The notes: generated from the letters alone by a model not told the origin. Counted from the first letter of the stretch, positions 1 to 6,479 are shown. The stretch is DNA of 10,303 nt from Gemmatimonadota bacterium (GCA_003222235.1 QHVD01000300.1:5250-15552), one strand, 5' to 3'. Numbers and translations: made by a program.

Positions 1-1
1 C

Positions 2-1441
2 AGACTCGAGAACCACGCCGGGCGCCCAGAAATCAGGGCGGCGTGGGATTCGGGCGTCGGGCGCGCCGCGCGCCTGAGCGCGTCCACCAACGACCGACGG
101 CTCTACGTCGCCGTCCGGGGCGGGCCGGAAGACCTCGGAGCGATTCGGGTGTCCACGACGCTCGCGGACGTGGACCGCCGAGTCCACGCCGTGCAGGGGG
201 CCGTGGCGCTGGCGGGGCTCGCTGCGCTCCTGGGCGCCGCCGTGCTCGCCTGGCTCCTCGCCCGCGAGGTCGCGAAGCCGCTCGTCCAGCTCACGGAGGA
301 CGCCCGGTCGATCGCCGAGGGACGCCCGCCCGTGTTCCCCGACGCGCGCGTGCCCGAGGTCGCCGAGCACATCGTTGCTCTGCGCGCGATGCATCAGGAG
401 CTGGACCGCCGCTTCGCGGAGCTCCAGTGGGAGCGGGAGGAGACGGGGACATTGATCGAGACCATGACCGACGGCGTGCTCGCGGCGGATTCCCGCGGCC
501 TCGTCACCACGTTCAACACGGCGGCGCGGCGCCTCCTCGGCTACGACCCGGGCGACGCGCCGCCGCCCCTCGCCGAGCTGTTCCATGACAAGCGCGCGCG
601 CGACCTCGTCAACGCGATCCTCACCGGCCGGGAGGCCGAGCCCGTCGATCTCCAAGTGGGGAACCGGGCGCTGCTGCTCGCGGGCCGTCGGCTCCCCAAC
701 GGAGGCACCCTGCTCGGGATCCGGGACGTCACCGAGCTCCGGCGCCTGGAAACGATCCGGCGCGACTTCGTGGCGAACGTGTCGCACGAGCTGAAGACGC
801 CGCTGACCTCGATCTCCGGCTACGCCGAAACGCTCGCCGACGAGACGCCGGCGGGAACCCAGGCCGAGCAGTTCGCCCGCATCATTCTCGACAATGCGCA
901 CCGCATGCAGCGGTTGGTGGAAGAGCTGCTCGACCTGTCGCGCATCGAGTCCGGAGGCTGGCGCCCGACACCGGAGCGGATCGACGTCAGTGCCGTCGCC
1001 CGCGAGGCATGGGCGCCCTTCGCCGGTCGCGCGCAGGCGCACGGGGTCGAGCTCGCCCTCGACATCGGCGCCACGGCGGAGACCGTCACTGCCGACCCCC
1101 ACGCCGCCCGCCAGATCCTCACCAATCTGTTCGACAATGCGCTGCGCTACACGCCCCCGGGCGGCCGGATCACGGTCTCGGCCAAGCGCGAGGGTAGTGC
1201 CGCGCTGCTGGCGGTCCAAGACACCGGATCCGGTATCGCGCCCGAGCACCTTCCCCGCATCTTCGAGCGCTACTACCGCGCCGATCCGGGGCGATCGCGC
1301 GCCGAGGGCGGGACCGGGCTCGGCCTCGCGATCGTGAAGCACCTCGTCGAGGCGCACGGTGGGCGCGTGGAAGCGCGCAGCCGAGTCGGCAACGGCACGA
1401 CGATCCGCATGTCCTTCCCGCAGACGGAGTCCCGGGCCTAG
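2..1441 (+). CDS. phoR: PhoR-type sensor histidine kinase, 5' end cut by window
   Basis: Membrane histidine kinase that would sense phosphate status through PstSCAB/PhoU and phosphorylate a PhoB-like regulator. The reading frame is open from base 2, so the gene starts outside the window; the GTG at 149 is internal, because the residues before it (NHAGRPEIRAA, then RRLYVAV) are typical PhoR extracytoplasmic sensor sequence. In fragment numbering (479 residues): sensor part 1-60, membrane helix about 63-87, HAMP about 88-140, PAS-like domain about 154-239 (MTDGVLAADSRG), HisKA with NVSHELKTPLTS and phospho-acceptor His262 (codon 785-787), then HATPase with the N box (NLFDNALRY, Asn379), G1 box DTGSG (407-411) and G2 box GGTGLGLA (436-443). 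All catalytic boxes are intact. The phoR name rests on this domain order plus the pst-phoU genes downstream. A phoB gene is expected just upstream but is not visible. Confidence 0.93.
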   Translation, partial: RLENHAGRPEIRAAWDSGVGRAARLSASTNDRRLYVAVRGGPEDLGAIRVSTTLADVDRRVHAVQGAVALAGLAALLGAAVLAWLLAREVAKPLVQLTEDARSIAEGRPPVFPDARVPEVAEHIVALRAMHQELDRRFAELQWEREETGTLIETMTDGVLAADSRGLVTTFNTAARRLLGYDPGDAPPPLAELFHDKRARDLVNAILTGREAEPVDLQVGNRALLLAGRRLPNGGTLLGIRDVTELRRLETIRRDFVANVSHELKTPLTSISGYAETLADETPAGTQAEQFARIILDNAHRMQRLVEELLDLSRIESGGWRPTPERIDVSAVAREAWAPFAGRAQAHGVELALDIGATAETVTADPHAARQILTNLFDNALRYTPPGGRITVSAKREGSAALLAVQDTGSGIAPEHLPRIFERYYRADPGRSRAEGGTGLGLAIVKHLVEAHGGRVEARSRVGNGTTIRMSFPQTESRA

Positions 1442-1444
1442 GCT

Positions 1445-1482
1445 GTTACACAGGCGTGGCATGGTCGTCACCCCGGCTTGAC
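1445..1482 (+). promoter_or_regulatory. Predicted Pho box array, four 11-bp-spaced repeats
   Basis: Directly after the phoR stop codon, four pentamers sit exactly 11 bp apart: GTTAC (1445), GTGGC (1456), GTCAC (1467) and TTGAC (1478). PhoB-family regulators are known to bind head-to-tail on 11-bp direct repeats, and the same G-T-N-A-C core with 11-bp spacing recurs upstream of the porin and of pstC in this window. A -10-like CATCAT (1493-1498, 4 of 6 to TATAAT) begins 10 bp after the last repeat, which is the expected geometry for a PhoB-activated promoter lacking a -35. It would drive the ORF starting at 1506. Seen: the repeats. Inferred: regulator and promoter use. Confidence 0.68.
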
Positions 1483-1505
1483 CCGCCCCCCGCATCATCA
1501 CTCTC

Positions 1506-1895
1506 GTGCGCGTAGGAATCGTGACGGACACGTACGCCCCCCAGGTGAACGGGGTGACCACCGTGGTGCGGCGCATCGTCACGCTCCTTGGCGCCCAGGG
1601 CCATGAAGCTGCAGTCGTCGCCCCGCGGTACCCGGACCATCGCGACTCCACGACCGGGACCGAGCTCCGCATTGCGTCGGTTCCGTTCCCGCCCTACCCC
1701 GACATCCGGCTGTCACTGCCCAGCTCCCGTCGCGTCGCCCGGTTTTTCGACGGGTTTCGTCCACAACTGATCACCACGGAGGTCGTCACCGCCGGGGTTG
1801 CGCTTCGAGTTCACCACGCGAGCGACGTGCTCGCCGGCGGCGCTCTGGGTCTCGCGGCCGCGGTCGCGGCCGCGTATCTCCTGTTTCTCCGCTAG
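1506..1895 (+). CDS. Chimeric remnant: GT4 glycosyltransferase N-terminus joined to PAP2 phosphatase C-terminus
   Basis: A 129-residue ORF with two unrelated halves. Residues 1-89 are the start of a family-4 glycosyltransferase: a Rossmann strand followed by TDTYAPQVNGVTTVVRR, then PFPPYPDIRLSLP and RRVARFFDGFRP. Such enzymes are normally about 350-400 residues, so the acceptor-side remainder and the whole nucleotide-sugar domain are missing. From about residue 94 the sequence becomes ALRVHHASDVLAGGALGLA plus a final hydrophobic helix. This matches the third PAP2 motif (SRx5Hx3D) with His103 and Asp107 kept, but Ala-Gly where Ser-Arg is expected. The switch lies near 1770-1800. The simplest reading is a deletion joining a glycosyltransferase gene to a downstream PAP2 gene; a chimeric assembly is the alternative. 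GTG start at 1506, no Shine-Dalgarno, Pho box immediately upstream. Neither activity is expected. Intact relatives of such pairs could make glycolipids in place of phospholipids under phosphate starvation (inference). Confidence 0.7.
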   Translation: MRVGIVTDTYAPQVNGVTTVVRRIVTLLGAQGHEAAVVAPRYPDHRDSTTGTELRIASVPFPPYPDIRLSLPSSRRVARFFDGFRPQLITTEVVTAGVALRVHHASDVLAGGALGLAAAVAAAYLLFLR

Positions 1896-1943
1896 GAGCG
1901 GTCGTGAAAACCTCGTGAAGGGTCCCGAAGTGGATTGATTGGA

Positions 1944-2041
1944 CGCCCTGAAGGGCGCCCTCGGCCCGAGCGCGTCCTGAAGGACGCTCGTGCGCCGCCG
2001 TCCTTCAGGACGGACCCCTGCCGAGGCCGGGCTTCAGCCCG
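1944..2041. repeat. REP/BIME-like nest of four hairpins inside a larger inverted repeat
   Basis: Four perfect short hairpins: 1944-1957 (CGCCC-TGAA-GGGCG), 1972-1987 (GCGTCC-TGAA-GGACGC), 1998-2013 (CCGTCC-TTCA-GGACGG) and 2028-2041 (CGGGC-TTCA-GCCCG). The two on the left have TGAA loops and the two on the right the reverse complement TTCA. CCTCGGC just after hairpin 1 is mirrored by GCCGAGG just before hairpin 4. The block is therefore itself an imperfect palindrome of about 98 bp. No T-tract follows, so it is not a classical terminator. It resembles dispersed REP-type extragenic elements; copy number elsewhere in the genome cannot be seen. Confidence 0.72.
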
Positions 2042-2177
2042 TGCGATCACCCGTCGCAACCCCTCCACGACCTTTTTCAGCATCGTGCTATTGCCGTTTC
2101 CAACCATCAGATGACGTCGTTCGCCGCGTCAGCGATGCGCACGCTCGAGGTTCGACCCAGGTTCCTTCCGCCCCGCC

Positions 2178-2216
2178 GTTACCGACTTGTTACATCGTCC
2201 GTTACTCCGACGTGAC
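2178..2216 (+). promoter_or_regulatory. Predicted Pho box array upstream of the porin-pstS operon
   Basis: Four pentamers: GTTAC (2178), GTTAC (2189), GTTAC (2201) and GTGAC (2212), with steps of 11, 12 and 11 bp. Three of the four are identical, and the pattern matches the arrays before 1506 and before pstC. The 12-bp step in the middle suggests two 22-bp dimer sites side by side. The array ends 172 bp before the porin start, so the message would have a leader of roughly 150 nt. A weak -10 candidate, TTGATT (2227-2232), starts 10 bp after the last repeat, the same offset as at the other two promoters. Confidence 0.7.
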
Positions 2217-2388
2217 GGGCGCCGGCTTGATTGCTGCTGCGCCGATTAGGCGACGAAGTGCATCACGCATGATGCGGGCGAACGCCAGGCTACTGCGTCC
2301 CCCGCGCTGCACGGCGACCCTCATTGCATTGAACCCAAGAAACGACCCCCGTACCGTTCACCAACCATTTGCACCGAGGATCCTCGAT

Positions 2389-3432
2389 ATGACTTTGTCG
2401 CATCGCTGGGCCGTTGGCCCCGCGCTCGTCTTCACCGTCGCCGCCGCTCCGCTCGCGGCGCAGGCCCCACCCGCTCCGCAGGTGACGGTTGGCGGCGTTG
2501 TCTATGGACAGTACCTGTACCAGCTGAAAGACAGCTTGGGAGCAGGACACCAAAACCAGTTCTCTATCCAGCGCGCGTACGTCAACGTGATCGGCAGGTT
2601 CTCGGGTGGCGTCCAGACGCGCGTGACGGCAGACATTCAGCCCGCCGCAGCAGGAAACCAAGTCTTCCGGCTCAAGTACGCGTACGCCGGCTGGACACCG
2701 AGTGGCAGCGTCCTCACCTACAAGCTTGGCCTGCTGCACACTCCGTGGCTCGACTGGGAAGAGGCGCTGTGGGAGTACCGTATGCAGGGAACGATGGCGC
2801 TCGACCGCAACGGCTACGCCACCGCCGCCGACTTCGGCGCGGGGATCGACGGCAAGTGGAAGGACGACCAGGTGAACGGCCAGTTCACCGTCGTGAACGG
2901 TGAGGGCTACAGCGGCAGCGGCCCCGCGGGGGACAAGCGCAAGGACGTGCAGGCACGGGTCTCCGTCCGCCTGCTCGACACCGACGACAACAGCCGCGTC
3001 GGCGGCCTCCGCCTCACCGGCTACGCCGGCCTGGGCAAGTATACGGGAGGCGGCGACCGCAACCGGTTCGTCGGCATGCTGTCCTACCGCTCGAAGCAGT
3101 TCACACTCGCCGGTGAGCTTGCATCGACGAAGGACACCATTTCGCCCGTGAACACCAACCCCGACGCTACCGGCCGTGTCATTAGCGGGTTCGGCGTGCT
3201 CCACTTTCCCAAGAGCGCCGTCGCAGTGATTGCCCGTGTGGATGTCGTCGACCCGAACACGAGCGCGAGTGGTGACAGGCAGACCCGGGTGATCGGCGGC
3301 CTCTCGTACCAAGTCTCACCTAACCTCCGCGTGCTCGCAGACGTCGACAACCTCTCTTACCAAGCCACGCCGACGGCTGCGCAGGACGGCACGCGGTCGC
3401 GAGGGCTTCTCCAAATGCAGTTCACGTTCTAA
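2389..3432 (+). CDS. Outer-membrane porin, probably phosphate-related (OprP/OprO-like)
   Basis: A 347-residue beta-barrel protein predicted to admit phosphate through the outer membrane. The ATG at 2389 is chosen because GAGGA (2376-2380) lies 8 nt upstream and because it opens a clear Sec signal peptide (residues 1 to about 25, ending PLAAQA). Upstream in-frame sequence is intergenic. The mature part has alternating polar/hydrophobic strands, for example VTVGGVVYGQYLY (32-44), and aromatic-rich strand ends. The motif HTPWLDWEEALWEYRMQGTM lies near the middle of the first half, and the C-terminal QMQFTF ends in Phe as outer-membrane barrels usually do. Phosphate selectivity is inferred from context: a Pho-box array upstream and pstS 20 nt downstream, with no terminator between them. 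The barrel sequence alone would allow another anion or a general porin, so no gene symbol is given. Confidence 0.83.
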   Translation: MTLSHRWAVGPALVFTVAAAPLAAQAPPAPQVTVGGVVYGQYLYQLKDSLGAGHQNQFSIQRAYVNVIGRFSGGVQTRVTADIQPAAAGNQVFRLKYAYAGWTPSGSVLTYKLGLLHTPWLDWEEALWEYRMQGTMALDRNGYATAADFGAGIDGKWKDDQVNGQFTVVNGEGYSGSGPAGDKRKDVQARVSVRLLDTDDNSRVGGLRLTGYAGLGKYTGGGDRNRFVGMLSYRSKQFTLAGELASTKDTISPVNTNPDATGRVISGFGVLHFPKSAVAVIARVDVVDPNTSASGDRQTRVIGGLSYQVSPNLRVLADVDNLSYQATPTAAQDGTRSRGLLQMQFTF

Positions 3433-3440
3433 CCATGACT

Positions 3441-3444
3441 GAGG
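3441..3444 (+). promoter_or_regulatory. Ribosome-binding site that fixes the pstS start
   Basis: GAGG lies 8 nt before the ATG at 3453. The in-frame ATG at 3435 has only porin stop-codon sequence upstream and no such site, so 3453 is preferred. The choice also gives a standard Lys-containing signal-peptide n-region right after the start. Confidence 0.7.
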
Positions 3445-3452
3445 TACTCACC

Positions 3453-4511
3453 ATGACGAAGTATTCTTTGATCGCGCTCGCCGCGACCGTGGCGCTCGCC
3501 GCTCCCGCGGCCGCCCAGGTGAAGCTCAACGGCGCCGGCGCGACCTTCCCGACCATCATCTATCAGGACTGGATGCTGAGCTACAACAAGGCGCATCCCG
3601 ACGTCCAGCTCAACTACCAGTCCATCGGCTCGGGCGGCGGGATCCGCCAGTTCTCCGACGGCACCGTGGACTTCGGCGCGAGCGACGCGCCCATGTCGGA
3701 CTCGGGCGTCGCCGCGATTCAGGGCAACGTGCTCCACGTCCCGACGGTGCTCGGCGGCGTGGTGCCGACGTACAACCTGCCGGACGTGACCGCGACCCTG
3801 CGGTTCACGCCCGACGTGCTCGCGGACATCTTCCTCGGGCGTATCACGAAATGGAACGACGCGCGCATCGCGTCGGTGAACCCGGGCGTCAAGCTACCCG
3901 ACACGGACATCGTCGTGGTGCACCGCTCCGACGGCTCCGGCACCTCGTTCATCTGGACGGACTACCTCTCCAAGGTCAGCCCGGACTGGGCCCAAAAGGT
4001 CGGCAAGGGCACGTCCGTGAACTGGCCCGTCGGGCTCGGCGGCAAGGGCAACGAGGGCGTCACCGCCACCGTGAGGCAGACCCCCGGCGCCATCGGCTAT
4101 GTGGAGCTCGGCTACGCGATGATCAACAAGCTCCCCGCAGGCGCCGTGCGCAACAAGGCGGGCAAGTTCATCACGCCGGCCCTCGAGAGCGTGACGGCCG
4201 CGGCCGCCGGGGCGATGACCGCGATGGACCCCAACACGGACTTCCGCGTGTCGATCACGAACCCGGACGGTGACAAGGCGTACCCCATCGCCAGCTTCAC
4301 GTGGTTCCTGATCCACAAGCAGTACGACGACCCAGCCAAAGCCGGCGCGCTCGTGAAGTTCGTCTGGTGGGCCGAGACGGACGGGCAGTCGCGTCCGAGC
4401 GAGCTCGGGTACGCGGCCCTGCCCAAGCAGCTGCGGCCCTGGATCGAGGCGCGGCTGAAGACGATCACGGCCGGCGGTAAGTCGGTATGGAAAATAACAG
4501 CGGCTCGATGA
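3453..4511 (+). CDS. pstS: Periplasmic phosphate-binding protein PstS
   Basis: Captures phosphate in the periplasm and delivers it to PstC/PstA. 352 residues from the ATG at 3453, a normal length. Signal peptide 1-22 (ends APAAAQ) with no lipobox cysteine, so a soluble periplasmic protein is expected. Recognisable PstS blocks follow: GAGATFPTIIYQDW (27-40), YQSIGSGGGIRQF (55-67), DFGASDAPM (73-81) and the phosphate loop HRSDGSGTSF (157-166). After these come NWPVGLGGKGNEGV and GAIGYVELGYA. These loops supply the residues that hydrogen-bond phosphate in the family (Thr31/Phe32 region, Ser60, Asp78, Arg158, Ser162, Gly163, Thr164 by position). It is the second gene after the porin, 20 nt downstream, and is followed by a strong terminator, so it is separated from pstCAB transcriptionally. 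Confidence 0.96.
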   Translation: MTKYSLIALAATVALAAPAAAQVKLNGAGATFPTIIYQDWMLSYNKAHPDVQLNYQSIGSGGGIRQFSDGTVDFGASDAPMSDSGVAAIQGNVLHVPTVLGGVVPTYNLPDVTATLRFTPDVLADIFLGRITKWNDARIASVNPGVKLPDTDIVVVHRSDGSGTSFIWTDYLSKVSPDWAQKVGKGTSVNWPVGLGGKGNEGVTATVRQTPGAIGYVELGYAMINKLPAGAVRNKAGKFITPALESVTAAAAGAMTAMDPNTDFRVSITNPDGDKAYPIASFTWFLIHKQYDDPAKAGALVKFVWWAETDGQSRPSELGYAALPKQLRPWIEARLKTITAGGKSVWKITAAR

Positions 4512-4524
4512 CCGGCCCTAGGCT

Positions 4525-4563
4525 CACCCCCGCCGGGCATCGTTCGCCGGCGGGGGTGTTTTT
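4525..4563 (+). terminator. Strong intrinsic terminator after pstS
   Basis: A perfect 12-bp GC-rich stem (4525-4536 pairs with 4547-4558), a 10-nt loop and then five T residues (4559-4563). It lies 13 nt after the pstS stop. Transcripts from the porin-pstS promoter would largely end here, before the pstC promoter. Confidence 0.93.
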
Positions 4564-4579
4564 CCGCACAGCGCGCCCC

Positions 4580-4611
4580 GTTACAGCCCCGTGACGGACG
4601 AGGGATAGCTT
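4580..4611 (+). promoter_or_regulatory. Predicted Pho box and -10 of the pstCAB-phoU operon
   Basis: GTTAC (4580-4584) and GTGAC (4591-4595) are 11 bp apart, the same core and spacing as the two larger arrays. A weak -10 candidate, TAGCTT (4606-4611), begins 10 bp after the second repeat, and the pstC ATG is only 9 nt beyond it. The site falls between the pstS terminator and pstC, where a separate promoter is needed. The two-repeat box is shorter than the other arrays, which may mean a lower output. Confidence 0.68.
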
Positions 4612-4620
4612 TCAGAGCGT

Positions 4621-5634
4621 ATGACGACGTTGCCCATCGAACCCGCGCCTGCCGCACCCGCGGACGCGCGCCCCACGCCGGTGCGCCGTCGCCGGCTGAC
4701 GCTTTCGGGGGTGAACATCGGCGACCGGCTCTACCAGGTCGTCCTGACGGGCCTGGCGCTCACGCCGCCGCTGTTGCTCTTGACCCTGCTCGCCGAGCTC
4801 GCGGTGAGCGCGTGGCCCGCGATCAAGCGGTTCGGGCTTTCCTTCCTCTGGACCTCCGTGTGGGATCCTGTGGCCGGGGTATTCGGCGCCGCGCCGATGA
4901 TTTTCGGAACGCTGGCGTCGTCGCTGCTCGCGCTCCTGATCGCCGTGCCGTTGGCCCTGGGCGTCGCCATCTACCTGACGGAGTTCGCCCCGAAGTGGCT
5001 GCGTCAGCCGATCGCCTTCCTCGTGGAGATGCTCGCGGCAATCCCGAGCGTGGTGTACGGGTTGTGGGGGATCTTCGTGCTGATCCCCTTCCTGCGGGCC
5101 TACGTCGTGCCGCCGCTGCGGGCGGCGCTGGGCTGGCTCCCGTTCTTCAGCGGCGTGTTCTACGGCAACTCCCTCCTCGCGGGCGGGATCATCCTCGCCA
5201 TCATGATCATCCCCTACATCTCCGCCGTGTCACGCGAGGTGCTCCTCGCCGTCCCGGCCAGCCAGCGGGAGGCGGCACTGGGGATGGGTGCGACCCGGTG
5301 GGAGGCGGTCCGCACTGCGGTGGTGCCCTACGGGCGCACCGGGCTCGTCGGCGCCGTCATCCTGGGCCTGGGCCGGGCGCTGGGCGAGACGATGGCCGTG
5401 ACGATGGTGATCGGCAACCGCCACGACATCGGCCTCTCGGTGCTGCAGCCCGCGTACACGATGGCGGCGGCGATCGCCAACGAGTTCAGCGAAGCCACCA
5501 CCAACCTCTACCTCTCCGCGCTGTTCGAGGTCGGGTTGATTCTCTTCGTCATCACCGTCGTGGTGAACGCGCTGGCGCGCCTCTTGATCTGGCGCGTCGC
5601 CCGTGGCACGGCGGTCGGAAGCCGCGCCCTGTGA
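4621..5634 (+). CDS. pstC: Phosphate ABC transporter permease PstC
   Basis: One of the two membrane subunits of the high-affinity phosphate importer. 337 residues. A basic, Pro/Ala-rich cytoplasmic N-terminus (1-35, with VRRRR) precedes about six membrane helices: about 39-64, 92-120, 132-158, 180-204, 240-262 and 296-322. The cytoplasmic coupling motif that docks on PstB is at 217-229 (EAALGMGATRWEA). GRALGETMAV (251-260) is a PstC signature stretch. Its stop overlaps the pstA start (GTGA). No good Shine-Dalgarno precedes the ATG, and the start lies 9 nt from a putative -10, so the message may be nearly leaderless (inference). Confidence 0.95.
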   Translation: MTTLPIEPAPAAPADARPTPVRRRRLTLSGVNIGDRLYQVVLTGLALTPPLLLLTLLAELAVSAWPAIKRFGLSFLWTSVWDPVAGVFGAAPMIFGTLASSLLALLIAVPLALGVAIYLTEFAPKWLRQPIAFLVEMLAAIPSVVYGLWGIFVLIPFLRAYVVPPLRAALGWLPFFSGVFYGNSLLAGGIILAIMIIPYISAVSREVLLAVPASQREAALGMGATRWEAVRTAVVPYGRTGLVGAVILGLGRALGETMAVTMVIGNRHDIGLSVLQPAYTMAAAIANEFSEATTNLYLSALFEVGLILFVITVVVNALARLLIWRVARGTAVGSRAL

Positions 5635-6479
5635 CGCGCTCCAGCCGGCGCCGCCACGTCACGAGCGCCCTGATGACGGGTCTCGTCGCCGTGCTGTCGT
5701 TCACGGCCGTCCTCGCGCTCGTCCTCATCCTCGCGGACCTGATCGCCAAGGGCGCGTCGTCGCTCGACTGGAGCTTCTTCACCAAGAACCCCGTCGCCGC
5801 GGGGGCAACCGGCGGAGGAGTCGCGAACGCCATCGTCGGGACCGGGATCATCGTCGGGCTCGCCGCGCTGATCGGGCTTCCGGTGGGCATCGGCACCGGC
5901 CTGTACCTCGCCGAGTACGGCTCCGGTCGCCTCGGCTGGATCGTGCGCTTCGTGGCCGACGTGCTCAACGGCACCCCGTCCATCGTGATCGGGATCTTCG
6001 CCTGGACCTGGCTGGTGAAGCCGATGGGTCATTTTTCCGCGCTGGCGGGAAGCGTGGCGCTCGCCGCGCTCATGATCCCGATGATCGCGCGCACCACCGA
6101 AGAGATGGTGCGACTCGTGCCGCACTCGCTTCGCGAGGCGGCGCTGGCGCTCGGCTACGCCCGCTGGCGCACCTCGCTCCGCATCGTCGCGCGAACCGCC
6201 CTGGCCGGCATCGTCACGGGATGCCTGGTCGGCATCGCGCGCATCGCGGGCGAGACCGCGCCCCTAATCTTCACCGCGCTCGGGAACCTCAACTTCACGG
6301 TGAGCGTCGGCCAGCCGATGCAGACCCTCTCGCTCCAGATCTACCAGTACGCCTCGGGCCCGTTCGACGAGTGGCACCGTCTCGCGTGGGCCGCCGCGCT
6401 GGTGCTGATGGGGCTGGTGCTGCTCCTCGCGGTCGGCGCCCGCTGGGCGATCCGGCAACGCCATGGCGCCGCCCGCTGA
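5631..6479 (+). CDS. pstA: Phosphate ABC transporter permease PstA
   Basis: Second permease subunit, pairing with PstC. 282 residues from the GTG at 5631, which overlaps the pstC stop in a GTGA junction and implies translational coupling. Upstream in-frame sequence is only the out-of-frame shadow of pstC. Short basic N-terminus (RSSRRRH), first helix about 13-38, then GIGTGLYLAEYG (86-97) and VLNGTPSIVIGIF (111-123), both strongly PstA-like. The coupling motif REAALALGYARWRTS is at 168-182, followed by GIARIAGETAPLIFTALG (201-218), another PstA hallmark. The last helix ends near 270 with a basic tail. Overlaps pstB1 by 17 bp. Confidence 0.95.
   Translation: MTRSSRRRHVTSALMTGLVAVLSFTAVLALVLILADLIAKGASSLDWSFFTKNPVAAGATGGGVANAIVGTGIIVGLAALIGLPVGIGTGLYLAEYGSGRLGWIVRFVADVLNGTPSIVIGIFAWTWLVKPMGHFSALAGSVALAALMIPMIARTTEEMVRLVPHSLREAALALGYARWRTSLRIVARTALAGIVTGCLVGIARIAGETAPLIFTALGNLNFTVSVGQPMQTLSLQIYQYASGPFDEWHRLAWAAALVLMGLVLLLAVGARWAIRQRHGAAR

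Larger units (their letters stand above)
1896..2388. other. 493-bp intergenic region
   Basis: No gene is supported here. It holds the hairpin cluster at 1944-2041 and the Pho-box array at 2178-2216, both listed separately. A further small hairpin lies at 2260-2275 (GCATCA, loop CGCA, TGATGC), in what would be the porin mRNA leader. The rest, including 2042-2170 and 2280-2370, shows nothing I recognise. Open frames across it are accidental: they run through the hairpins, and their translations change character at the true gene starts. Confidence 0.75.

Noticed and set aside
149..151. GTG at 149 as the start of the histidine kinase
   Set aside because: The frame is open back to base 2, and the upstream residues are clearly PhoR sensor-domain sequence, so the gene begins outside the window.
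43..588. 181-codon Arg-rich open frame on the + strand
   Set aside because: Out-of-frame shadow of phoR; Arg/Gly/Pro-rich low-complexity translation typical of high-GC DNA.
1892..2107. 71-codon open frame on the - strand
   Set aside because: Its sequence is produced by the hairpin repeats; no recognisable domain or convincing start signal.
2260..2275. Hairpin GCATCA-CGCA-TGATGC as a riboswitch or attenuator
   Set aside because: A single 6-bp stem with no conserved motif or terminator alternative; noted only as local structure in the porin leader.
1990..2388. N-terminal extension of the porin frame
   Set aside because: It crosses the hairpin cluster and the Pho-box array, and the signal peptide and ribosome-binding site place the start at 2389.
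2290..3312. 340-codon open frame on the - strand opposite the porin
   Set aside because: Antisense shadow: the + strand encodes a signal peptide, barrel strands and a terminal Phe, while the - strand product is His/Val/Arg-rich with no motif.
3435..3437. ATG at 3435 as the pstS start
   Set aside because: No ribosome-binding site upstream. GAGG at 3441-3444 and the signal peptide fit the ATG at 3453.
4812..5630. Long upstream extension of the pstA frame
   Set aside because: Out-of-frame shadow of pstC; PstA-like sequence only begins at the GTG at 5631.
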